NCBI GenBank assembly: GCA_030062745.1 | Contig: CP099848.1 | Location: forward strand, 6,379,685-6,443,684 | Length of the DNA: 64,000 nucleotides | Reading direction: 5' to 3' | Origin: Capitulum mitella | Lineage: Eukaryota; Arthropoda; Thecostraca; Pollicipedomorpha; Pollicipedidae | In this document: piece by piece, positions 23,681 to 33,959 of the stretch | Numbering within the stretch: position 1 is the stretch's first letter | Layout: each line of letters starts with the position of its first letter | Translations under genes and position numbers: made by a program | The notes under the pieces: model-generated | Told to the model about the DNA's origin: nothing | Seen by the model: the letters and a program-made list of their open reading frames with translations, nothing else | Database searches by the model: none

Positions 23681-23849
23681 CCAGATGACAAGGAGCCAGA
23701 CGCCACGAAGCGTCTGCTGGCCTGGTCTCGTCAGATCACCGGGCCGCCCCCGACGCCGCCTCGACGCCGCCGTCAGTCGACCTCGGGCAGCACCTGTGCC
23801 CGCCGTCAGGAGCAGGCCGCCGTGCACCCGGGGCGCGACAGGAGTGGTC

Positions 23850-24960
23850 CGAGACGAGAGGCACCGAAACGCTGCGCAGCGCATCCCACGCTGGTGTTGG
23901 TCCGAACTCGATGCCACCTTCAGCGTGCAGCCGTAGGCACAGCAGTGTGATGTGTGGCAGGTCCGGAGTGCTGGTGAAGAGATAACGCACGCTGTGGCTG
24001 GCTACGTTGAATTCCTCCTGGAGCAACTCCCCCTCGCCAAAGCTGTACGGAGGCGTTATTCGGGAGACAGATGAGAAGTACTTTACTTTAGGCTTGTACG
24101 AAAACATGCTCATAAAGCCCTTTACAAAGCACTCGCCTTTGCTGTCGTGCCCTTGTAGCCTTTGTGGCCTTTGAGACCCTTGCCCTGGTCGCAGCCGTAG
24201 AAATACCGGCCGTATTCTCCCTAGCGTTCACCGTAGCTTTCCTGGCCTCCATAGTCTTTGCATCCTTTAAACCCCTTGTGGCCCTTCCTCTTGTAACTTT
24301 TGAATCCCTTGTGAGCTTTGGAGCCGTGGAAGACCCCAAATGCTTTGTTTCTTCCGTACCCATAGGTACCATAATCCAGGTCATGATGGTCGTCATAATT
24401 GTTTTGGCCTTTGCCATAGAAACCGAAGGTCCGTACGATCTGAAGCTGCGGTCTCCTACGCGTACGAGTAGAAGCTAAGCGGTGCGTCCACCAGGCAGGG
24501 AACGACAAGGCCGCCACCTCGTGAACCCACGCCACGATAATACCACCACACTGTGCCTGTAGCCCTTCAAAACCGGTCATTCACCAGGCGCCCGTGCCAC
24601 GGAAACTGGCCGTATTGGAGGCAGCGCTGCCCGGGCCGACCACAAAAGGACAGGTGACCTCGTCAGCCTGCGCTTGGCGTTGGCCGCAGTCGGCCGGCAG
24701 CAGCCTGAGTCGCTGGCTGTGGGAATACGATTGAGGCGCACCGCCGTCGTGGCAGTAGTGCCGGCGGCGCGCAGACCGCCACCAGCAGAGCTGGAAGACA
24801 AGCGGTGCCACCCAGCAGCCTCGCCGCCCTCTGTCGCAAATTGTCGCGAGCCGCGCCGCCGGCCGAATGAGGCCGCGAACGGCGGCCGGCTGCTGCCGGG
24901 ACTTCGGCGGCGCTTTCAGGGAAAACCGGACCTCCATAAATGTTGAGGCCTTGTGACTGA
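23850..24960 (-). pseudogene. Decayed serine-protease-like locus with a Gly/Lys/Tyr-rich segment, copy A
   Basis: Read on the minus strand, pieces in different frames fit a trypsin-like order: VVGPGSAAS (like the IVGG activation site), YGQFPWHGRLVND, then QCGGIIVAWVHEVAALSFP, which aligns with the CGG...WVLTAAHCF block but lacks the catalytic His. The frame changes twice within about 60 bases. Next comes a Gly/Lys/Tyr/His-rich stretch (YGKGQNNYDDHHDLDYGTYG, then HKGFKSYKRKGHKGFKGC) interrupted by TAG at 24221-24223, after which the same frame continues in kind (GEYGRYFYGCDQGKG). A third frame from about 24,155 to 23,860 (ECFVKGFMSMFSYKPKVKYF and onward) may be more of the same gene. The stop and the frame changes are shared with copy B, so decay began before the copies split. 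Introns could explain some frame changes. Family assignment is tentative. Confidence 0.45.
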
Positions 24961-27200
24961 AAACAGCACCTTTGCAGATACCGGCGGGGTCTCATGTGCG
25001 GTGGACCTATCACACAGCACTGTCCCAGAAAGGTGTGAAAAACACGGCAGCACTGTAACGTCACGTTAAAAACTCGTTGTCAGACGTTCACGGAAAAATA
25101 CGAGCCGGTAGCGTTACGATGAAGATTTTTTAGCACAACTGCACGAAAAAAATAACAGTCACCATTCGTTTTCCTATGCTGATGGTTGTAACATCCTTTT
25201 CCGCTAACCACCATTAGCGAATTAGCACCATGCTGTTCCATTATACATTGCGCGCACTCCACGATGCTTGAAACGGTAGAACACGGTGCGTGCTTGCAGC
25301 TCCGATTGAAACGGTCGGTGGGAGCTGGAGAAGCCGGGAAGAGCGGGATCTGAAAGGGAAACTGCCTCCCGCGATTAAACAGCAAGAATGAGGCAACAGG
25401 TGAATGACGGTGGCCACGTCTTCACTCGGTTCCTGTATTTGCCGGAGCTCTATGACCCTTCAGGTCATTGCAAAGCTGTAAGGACGCAAGTTTTGCGGAT
25501 GTGAGGAGGAGCGACATTGACCAGAAGAAAGACGTTCTAGCAGAGAGACGTTCTGGAGCCTTAAATTTTATGCTGGTGGCGCTACAGCGCGACTTGGCAT
25601 CACGAATTACCATGGTGATGATCAGTGAGACTCGTTTGGCAGAGCCTTCTGCCAACAGCTGGCCGTTCTCAGGGGTAAGTGGACTAGTTAACCCCCGGCA
25701 GATGAGGAAGGTACCTCCTTTCCATGACTTTCCCAAGAATGCCGGCGAATGGACCGCAAATTTACGGTAGCTGATTTTACATGCTTTTCGCATCATTTTC
25801 CCTTCAAAAAGGATATGATCGGGTTACATCAGGCCACTGAACTATGACATCGTTATTGAGGGCTTCAAACCATTTTTCTACATCTGAGCTAGGTTTGGCT
25901 TCTTTCTCAGAAGTCTGGCAACGTATGGAATCAGTTTGTTTTACGTAGAATTTCGACTTACGATTGATATCGGGATAAGAAAAGTTAGTGGGATTTCCAA
26001 GTGCAAATGATATCACCGGCCTAATGCGGCCTCAGAATCAAATTTAAACCAGTCTTAATAAAGCAACTTTTGGCGTCAATTTCAACAATCGAACAATTAT
26101 TACCCCTCTCGGCGTTAAGAACTACAACTTGCGGAATAAAGTTATACGGTTTGTTGAAGTCTGAACACCAACTCGTTGCATAAACTTGTGGACTATGTTC
26201 GAAATCATGTTCCGTTTGGCACTTAACGGACGTCAGAAAATCGCCTGAATCTGCTTCGTGGTTTCACAACTGAATCAGTTGCAAGGTAAAACTGCACCAG
26301 CTTTATTTTTTGATCCGTGCTGTGAGGGAACATATCGGACATATGCCACAACCGAAAACTAAAATAGCGCAAACAAATCTCGTGATACATGCACACGAGG
26401 AAAAAATGTTATCTGTGACCTCCAGCGGCAACGACAATCAGCCCAGTTGTTGTGAGACGCTCGGTACTTTTGGTACGATCAACGTCATATAGTGTGATAG
26501 GGACGTTCGACCTAACTATTGATTAACAACTACAGACCTATTTCTTGACAGCAAGCCATGGAGAAATGACGATGCGGCCGTAACTGTCATCGGATAATCA
26601 ATGTTTTAACTGTTTTCCAGGCTCAGTGCAACTAAATCTTAGACATGGGTGTCTGGCGTCAGTGATCTCTGCACTCACGCCCTCGTTTGAGTTAAGGTCA
26701 TTTTAGGTTAAAACCATGAATTGGCGTTTATTTTGCACTTGTTATTGAACACGGATGGGTCAGGATCTGACTGGAAACGCTGGTTTACCTAGCAGCAATA
26801 GTTTGCGCTTATATTCATCGTCAGAAATCGTTGTGGCCCCCTCAAAAGCTCTTTCTTGGTTACGTCCCGTAGAATTCCATGCAGACCGGAATCTAATCGC
26901 CTGATCTCGTTTGAGGTTGCCTGGAAGGTCATTGTATGATTTAAAAAAAGTAAAACAGGGTATCGAGGTATCGATGCACAGCCAAACGACTAAGCTACGT
27001 GCTCGCTTTTGTTTCTAGCTCTCTGATGTCAAGTTCGGAAATGGCTATGGAGAGGGGATATCCCCATTTAACTCCTGCACTGTCGACGGCGGTCATACAG
27101 CGAATAATGGCAAGGGTTAACGGAATAGTTAGTAGAATATCGTGGGAACATGATTAGGAATGCTACGGCCACGACCCATGCTACCAATCACTCTTGTCGG
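24961..27200. other. No convincing gene; one weak exon candidate on the minus strand
   Basis: ORFs of 100-124 aa near 25,420-25,800 occur on both strands, but differences from copy B are mostly amino-acid-changing and one introduces a stop, so they look non-coding. A minus-strand block at 26,789-26,931 corresponds to the exon candidate described at 52,754-52,896. In this copy the acceptor AG has become AA and an upstream in-frame stop is present. Confidence 0.4.
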
Positions 27201-27560
27201 CTCTTTAACACCAGGTCGGCGCGACCCCGGCGCTGCATATCTTGCACAGCAGCACGCGAGAGTGTCCGCCCACCGTCAACCCCGCAAGCCGGGCAGAGCG
27301 GTGTGTCAGCGGGCGTCCCACGCCTCCGTGTGGCAACGGACAGCCGGTACCAGATGGCCGCCGGGACTCATTATCGGCGCAAAATGCGCCCGGACGATCA
27401 GCTCCCGGCACAAGTGGTCCCTCCGCACGGGGCACACTCGCCCCTACTTAGCTCTCATCAACGCAGCTGACAAACTGGCCGCGTCACCGGACCGCCCTCT
27501 CGTGAGTCTTGCGTGCAGGGGTGCCAGGCTCAGAGCGCGTCCAGCGTCCTCGTCCGCAAC
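27201..27560 (+). promoter_or_regulatory. GC- and CpG-rich promoter-like region before the secreted-peptide gene, copy A
   Basis: The DNA becomes GC-rich about 350 bases before the ATG at 27561, without TATA box. The long overlapping ORFs here (106 and 152 aa) follow from composition. It probably holds the transcription start and 5' leader. This is an inference from position and composition. Confidence 0.35.
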
Positions 27561-29379
27561 ATGGTCGACGTCCGGGTGCTCATGCTCGTGGTCTGTGCGT
27601 CACTGCTTGCCCTGGTAGGTGCCCTGACTCGTGTATCACGGATGTTACAAAGTTGGGGGTCTTATTTCGCATTTGTAAAATGTGTTCCCGAAATGCGTTG
27701 TCTGCAGTAGCATTGACAATGATGCGATTCCGTAGCTGAAAGGAAATTGCGAATCTGTGTGGTGTTCCTATTCAAAAGCGGAACGTGTGTGCAGTCAAGG
27801 GTACGGGACTGCCATTTTACATTTCATTCCGTTTGGTCTGTCAGTTGTGCGGTCCAAAAGGGATCTTTCATAACACTCTGATGGCAATGAGATTCCTCAC
27901 GCGTCACTAGGCCTGACACCTACATGGTAAATGGCCGAAGACTGTTATTTCCTGTATCGGGGCCATCAAGAGACCATCAGTCATCATAAAGTCTGTTGAC
28001 GGCTTGATACGCCACTTACCGAAACGGTACACTAAACGAGAATAACACCATCTCCCCCAAACAGCAAACAAAAACACGAAAACGTGTAATACTTCACTCT
28101 TTCACTTTTCTCACATGAGCTGGTCTGAAGCAATCATTTGATGCAACACTTATGACAAATGAATGTGTTGCGTCATACACCATGTTCCGGGGACCAGGGC
28201 TGTTTCCTGCGTCCGTTTCTGTCGAGTTCCTGAGCCTAATGAGTACCACGCGTGCTGACCTCACGCTGGTCTCCTGTATTGGCCATTTTTACGGTATCGG
28301 ATGCATCCAGAAGTAACTGGGGATAGCAGTTTCCGATTCGTTGCAATGTGCACAACATTACAACCAGTCGTAACTCTGTCGCTCCGGGTCTCTTTGAGTC
28401 ACATCCTGTCGTACTTGCGCTCTCCTACTTCGTATCAGCGGTCGTGTTTTGGCAAAGCAGGGTCTCCTTGCGACCATTCTTTGGCATGCTTGGTTATAGC
28501 AACGTCAAGGAAACTCATCTAATGGGACCGGCAGTCCTCAGATATGCCCGCAGCTCACGTTGCCTGTGCCCTTGTGAATGTGTTTCGCTAAGTTTGGCTT
28601 TCCCACGCACCCAGGGTTCTGCGAACCAGGCGGTCGTTTCCGGCGATCCTCTCATGGTCCGCCGCGCCCCCTCCGTGGTGGAGGTGCTCGATCGGCACGT
28701 GTTCCAGACCGACTACCCCGACAAGGACAGCGTGCTTCAGGAGATGGCGAAAACTGCGTACGTCGAAGTTTTGTAAGTAACGTCAACTTTCTCATCTTCA
28801 TTCAGAGCAGTCGGATGTCGATTCCGCAGACCGATCGGATGCGACTCATTACCTTCATGAAGATGCATATTACACGTTAATTTCAGCGCGAGACTGAAAT
28901 GAACCCCAACACAGATGTTCGTGTTTAATGTTTCGTGGTCTAATTCTAATCGCGTCTTCAGAGCTACTATGAGTACTATGAGTACTATGAGTGTAAGCGG
29001 TAAGACTTCTTCCCACTACGTGTGATGCTTCAACAGATATCGCTCTATTTGCCCCCCGCATGCAGTGTGCTCTTGTCCGTGATTTCTAGCTCGCTTCGTT
29101 TAGGTATGGCTTTTAAGTAGCACATAGTTTTGCCTCCTGATTTTATTTATTTTTGCAGTAGTTTCAGGCGCAAATAACGTTCAACAAAAATGCTTCAGCA
29201 ATTTCGTAGAACGACCCAAACCGTCTTTGCACCTTATAGTCAGGTCATTGCACTGGCTGTGGTGGCGTCATTGGTTAAAGACGAATTTATTGTCATTATG
29301 TGTTGTTTCCAGGTGTCAGGGCTGCATATTTGGTGACGACAGTTGCGGACCAGAAGAGCGGTCGTCCATTTTCCACTGA
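27561..29379 (+). CDS. Unidentified secreted peptide precursor, copy A (three exons, 92 aa)
   Basis: Exons: 27561-27614, 28615-28772, 29313-29379. All borders are GT-AG (gtaggt, gtaagt donors; cccacgcacccag and tgtgttgtttccag acceptors) and phases match. Exon 1 codes a signal peptide (MVDVRVLMLVVCASLLAL). Exon 2 codes a Cys-free pro-region with an Arg-Arg pair near residue 34 (DPLMVRRAPSVVEVLDRHV) that could be a convertase site. Exon 3 codes a short tail with three Cys (CQGCIFGDDSCGPEERSSIFH, C-x2-C-x6-C), then a stop. The exon 2 donor overlaps TAA at 28774-28776, so retained intron 2 would give a 71-aa form ending YVEVL. I do not recognise the family. Three cysteines in the mature part suggest a disulfide-linked dimer or an incomplete model. 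Copy B keeps all splice sites, with three conservative changes. Confidence 0.55.
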
Positions 29380-30041
29380 GTGGTGTCGCAGCAAGACGAA
29401 ATATTGTACTTTTGGCTGACGCGAAAAATGGAGTCGGAAAACGTGTGGATCAAAGTGCCGAGAGTTTAATACCAGTTCAGTGTAGCATGCACTGAGAAAG
29501 CATGACATCAGGAATATAGTGTTTTTAAACTGTTTTTTACTCGCAAGGCATTAATCGACAGAAAGTGAAACACGTCCTTCGATCCTGCATTTTTTTTTCC
29601 AAAACGACGTCATGAAGACGATGGAGGTCAAAACCACATGCAATCTGCACATTCAACGTGTTCTTACATTCAACGTGAGCCGTTAATTTCCTACAAAGCT
29701 GAAGCGTACACAACAGTATTTTTATGGCCAAGGGAGTAAAAGGGAGACAGGTTGCCCACTTCAGTCAGACGACTATAAAACCCACATATTAATGTGTATG
29801 GATGTTTTTCGCACAGCAGACGGATTTGGGTCTATCTAGGGTTTCCGTTGCAGGGCCCTCTGTCATTTATGACGTGCAGTAGTGCGAGTTAGGTGGCAGC
29901 ACTGTATATAAGTATATGACCACACGGCGCACGCGATATAGGGAAGAGGGCTATCTTATTCACCCCTCAGGTATAAATGACGAGACTTTAGGTATCTGAA
30001 TCGTTATTGTTGTTGAAACATTGCATTTCATTATGATCGTA
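29380..30041. other. No gene recognised; end of duplicated segment A
   Basis: 3' flank of the secreted-peptide gene with only short ORFs. The duplication limit is at 30,041. Confidence 0.5.
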
Positions 30042-31060
30042 CACACAGAGAAAAGTTCAGCACGCAGTGGGTACTAGACCAGCTGCAGGAAACCACACCA
30101 CACAAGATACTACTCAAAGTTCCTTTTATGTACTTATTGGCGATCTGCCCTCTCTTAGGCACTTTGCGAAATCTTCAAAAACACCCCGAGGGTTAGCGGC
30201 GAGAGTACTAACTGTGCACCCCAGGTTCTACACGAAAGTAAATTGAGTGCTAATGCAAAAGTACCAATAAAGGTGTCTGCAGGAAACCACACCCCACAAC
30301 GTACTAAATGGAGATGGGACTTTTCGCAGTACCGAAAAAGTACCTAGATACCCTCGCAGGAGGTTGGTTTACACCACCAGATGCTTTTCGTAGTACCGAA
30401 TAAGTACTCAACTACCTGCGTGGAGGGCTGACCTACACCATAATAACCTCCACCTGCAAGGTAAATTGGGCACCAGTTGCAGCCGCTAAATGCACAGTAA
30501 ATACGTCGATCAATGCAACGAATCGTATATTATAGTCCGCATCATACATATCACGCACACACAGGACTTAGTGATTTTCTTCAAATATGTATCCCTCCTC
30601 TGTACAGCAGTCCAACGCTCATCTGCATTAAGTCAAAACATGAGGAGCTACAAGCATGCCGGTTTCATGCACAAAAGGAAAAGGCTTCCTTGGAAAAACA
30701 TTACAACACGAACTGAAAACGCTATGCATCTGCACACCGCAAGAAAAAAGATCAAATATCCGGAACTCACAGTATTCCGGGTACGCTTGGACATACGGCC
30801 ACCGAACCAGGTTTTGCCATTTATTTCCAGCCTGTTATGCTTCACAGCTTGGAAATAAATGACAAGACCTTGTTCGGTGGCTTGGACCCATCATCTATGC
30901 CCAACACGTATTTCTGGAGACAGTATAGCACGTTTCGTGTCTTCGCACTAAACTGTACATTGTACACTGAATGAACGAGCACCAGAGCTGTCAGAGCCTC
31001 TGTTTCGCTGGAGGCCTGATAAAGCGTCCGGTGGCTCTGGGCCACTGTCAGGCCGTAGAT
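30042..31060. other. No gene recognised; local repeats and a foldback
   Basis: Two diverged units of about 70 bases (ttttcg-agtaccgaa-aagtac ... ttacaccac) adjoin at about 30,310-30,450, and the word tgcaggaaaccacacc occurs at about 30,085 and 30,279. A 30-bp foldback lies at 30,799-30,880. Confidence 0.5.
30799..30880. repeat. 30-bp imperfect inverted repeat (foldback)
   Basis: Arms 30799-30828 and 30851-30880 match at 27 of 30 positions when one is reverse-complemented, with a 22-base loop. It may be a small foldback element. Confidence 0.8.
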
Positions 31061-31227
31061 ACCTGGCAATGGTCGCCGCTCGGCCGCGACATTCTGAAAC
31101 AGGTCTCCTTTGCTGCAGCCCAACAGGTGCGAGACTTGGCGCAAGGTGTCTTCTGGAAGAACGAACGCATAAATTAACAAAAGAATGACTTTTCACGGTG
31201 AAGATAATCAGAGGCACATGCACAAGC

Positions 31228-31330
31228 AAACGCGTGCAAGCGCCCAAACGCCCACACGCACACACAAACGCAAACGTACACGCATACGCATACGCATACG
31301 CACACCCACGCGCACACACACACACACATA
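31228..31330. repeat. CACACG/CGCATA-type microsatellite within an intron of the minus-strand gene
   Basis: Compound run of acgcac, acgcata and (ac)n units. Simple repeat. Confidence 0.9.
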
Positions 31331-32744
31331 ATCACTTGTTTTATTACCACTTGTGAACATCATACCCAACAGAAAAGGGTTCTGACGGACGTAGTCCTGC
31401 TGCTGTAAAAGTTGTACAAATGAACGCCAGATACACATAAGACAACCTAAATATTTGCAAAACGCGACGATACCACTACAGCCAGCACTGACAAAACATG
31501 TATGACGTTACATAGCAGCATTACATGTTTTGATCCCTAACCGCTGTGACTGGCTGCCGGAAACGTTACCTGGTGGGCTTTTCAGCAGCTCCTGAAACTC
31601 TGACATTTTCTTTTCGATGGCATCCTGGAAGTTTTGAAACAAATGGCCCTTGTTCTCCCCTGCCAACATCGTGGTCTCACGTTGGAACTGCAACAAGTGA
31701 GAAATCGCCATGACCTGTACATGGAATTCCAACTCGCCGGCAGCGTGTTGGCTTGGTGAATCACACGAGTTTACATTAATAGACACAAAAATATGCATAA
31801 TATACTGTACCGTGACTGTCAAAGTTCAATATATAAGTATACATGAAATGCGAACAAATGAAATAACAACAGATAAATGCATTGCGTGACATGTTACCTT
31901 TTCAGTAACTGGATATGCAATGAGTTAACGAACAAATTAAAACGAAGTCTATTGCCAGCTAACCTGTTGGTTTGAGAACAGTCTGGGGTAGTCCCTTCCC
32001 ATTACTGCAAAGGCATCTTTATCCCTCTCAGGCTTTAGGACTTTCTGCCTTCGGTCTGGAAACGTTTCATTCATCAGCCTCACTATGTCTTCGTCGGTGA
32101 GGTCAGGGTTTTTCAGCTCGTTGATTTTTCTCTGCATGTCGATCTCGTTCAGCTTCGATAGCGGTGGAACGTACATGGGGAGTCCAACAACGCGTGGCCG
32201 CTTACGATCTGGAGCGCGGGCGGTAGAGACCGCCCTCGGAGTCTTCGCGAAGGCGTTTTGCCCGGCGCCGGTTTTTGAATTTATCGCGCAGCTTTCGCTT
32301 GGCCAGCCGCTGAAATGCCAAAGCAAAATATGCGAAATCTATACATTGCGAGGTAAAAAAAAAGGAAGTCGTTGGACATGGGACAAGGGGCAAAGGCATT
32401 TTTCATGCAGAACGCGGCATCGTGTGTAATGCCGAAATTCGTGATTATCATTATCGAAATTATTCAGAATAAGCGATAAGTCGAAGTTTACGAATAAGTC
32501 GTTCATCCATTATTATTATGTCGCACTGACACTGGAAACGAATGAACCATTGCTTGCACTCTTATTAAAATGCGTGCACCGGCGTCCCACTGCGTGATGG
32601 TTACTGGAACTTAAACGCATTACGTCGAATTACCGAAATCGGTCAATTTATTACTGAAATGCGTGCTTGGACGATTATTTCAGTTTTTGTTTTTATTCGT
32701 TTTATGTTTTAAACAAAAATGGTTATTTTCAATTTAATGTTTTC

Positions 32745-32835
32745 ATTTTGTGTATATATAAATCTTTATATATTTGTATGTAATATACATACATACATAC
32801 ATGCATATATATATATATATATATGCATATATGTA
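32745..32835. repeat. TA/CATA-rich microsatellite
   Basis: Runs of tata, then (catacata), then (ta)n and tgcatata. A similar TA-rich tract lies at about 33,795-33,880. Confidence 0.85.
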
Positions 32836-33243
32836 TTCCACATTGGTGTAAGTTGGGAGAGGCTTTCTTTAATACAGGTTTTGTTGAAAAGGAAGATATG
32901 TTCTGTTTTTATGATACTTCTGGTGTAACTTTCGATAAGTCGGACATTCCTCGTTAAGTCGTAGCTTACTCGTGAAATAAGTACTACATGATTATTCATA
33001 CATTAACGTTTCAGAAATATCGTTTTCAATCTTCAGCATAATCTGCTTCATATTACAGTACGGTGTTTCTTTTTAATGCACATGCACAGAACGATCGTTA
33101 TTACCGAATGCGCTTTCGAAATGGAGTTCACAGTTGATTACCATACATTAAAAGGTTACTAGTTTATGAAATATCTTAATGTAGTCAGACCCCCAAAAGC
33201 GACAGTGTTATACAGTATTTCATTTGTCTGTTTAAGTCGGGCC

Positions 33244-33304
33244 TTAAAAATGTATGATCACCGCCTCGGTGATTAGGAGGCACTTGTGATCATGACATTT
33301 TTAA
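33244..33304. repeat. 18-bp inverted repeat with one bulged base
   Basis: Arms 33244-33261 (ttaaaaatgtatgatcac) and 33286-33304 pair fully except for one extra base in the right arm, with a 24-base loop. Confidence 0.75.
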
Positions 33305-33328
33305 GTCTAGTCGTGCTGTCCGTCAAAA

Positions 33329-33728
33329 TTTGTCGAGTAAGTCGTTCGTCATGGCCAAGTATGTGTTGGGCGGGTGCCCCATCTCGTAAATGCATCGCCA
33401 GTCGCCTAGATAAAGTCGTCATCGTGGCACCAATGTAGTGTACGAGGCAGTCAGACAGTCAGACAGAAGCCTACAGTCTTCGTGTGGACAAGTAAACTGG
33501 TACACTACATTGGTGCTTTTTTACGTTATTGGTCTCGTCAGAAAGGTTATTCTTCATCAGAAGGTTCGCCACTGCTTTGCTTTTGTAATAAACGATTAGT
33601 TGTATTTGATTTTGTCAAGTAAGTCATTCGTCGTGGTCTAACATGTGTTAGACGGGTGCCTCATCGCGTAAATGCATCGTCAGTCACCTAGATGAAGTCG
33701 TCATCGTGACACCAATGTAGTGTACGGG
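33329..33728. repeat. Pair of direct 118-bp repeats with an internal 17-bp inverted repeat; possible LTR-element remnant
   Basis: Units 33329-33446 and 33611-33728 match at roughly 86 % by eye. Each ends in caccaatgtagtgtacg. The exact reverse complement of gcaccaatgtagtgtac (33427-33443) occurs at 33500-33516. On the minus strand each unit begins tacactacattggtg, which resembles the junction of an LTR end and a TTGGTG-type primer binding site. No gag or pol sequence is visible, so the LTR idea is tentative. Confidence 0.55.
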
Positions 33729-33959
33729 TATGTGCACTTTTTGATCTTGTAAATTTTGTAAATCTTGTACTCTTGTGAATGCTGTATAACACTTTATATA
33801 CATATAGACAAAGCAGCATATATATATGCATATATATATATACATATTGCCGATTTGCAAATATATATTATGCACATATTTTTAACGCTTCATTTATGGA
33901 AAAAAATAAAAAATAAATAAATTATAAATTAATCTATTTCATTCTATAAAAAACATATC

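Larger units (their letters stand above)
13451..30041 (+). repeat. Duplicated segment, copy A (16.6 kb)
   Basis: Nearly identical, in the same orientation, to 39,521-55,998. Differences are scattered substitutions and small indels across introns and intergenic DNA. I judge about 2 % by eye, not by alignment. The left limit is near cattggaagtaacctg, the right limit near gcatttcattatgatcgta, after which the two copies are unrelated. The segment carries the sulfite oxidase gene, a decayed serine-protease-like locus and a secreted-peptide gene. See the finding on whether it is a true duplication. Confidence 0.95.

Noticed and set aside
25422-25796. 124-aa minus-strand and 100-aa plus-strand ORFs
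   Set aside because: Differences from copy B are mostly amino-acid-changing and one makes a stop, unlike the sulfite oxidase exons. No splice borders or domain.
29313-29379. Assignment of the secreted peptide to the IL-17 or a known neuropeptide family
   Set aside because: The C-x2-C spacing is only loosely like an IL-17 segment, and the rest of that fold is missing. No known neuropeptide motif or amidation site (Gly before a basic site) is present.
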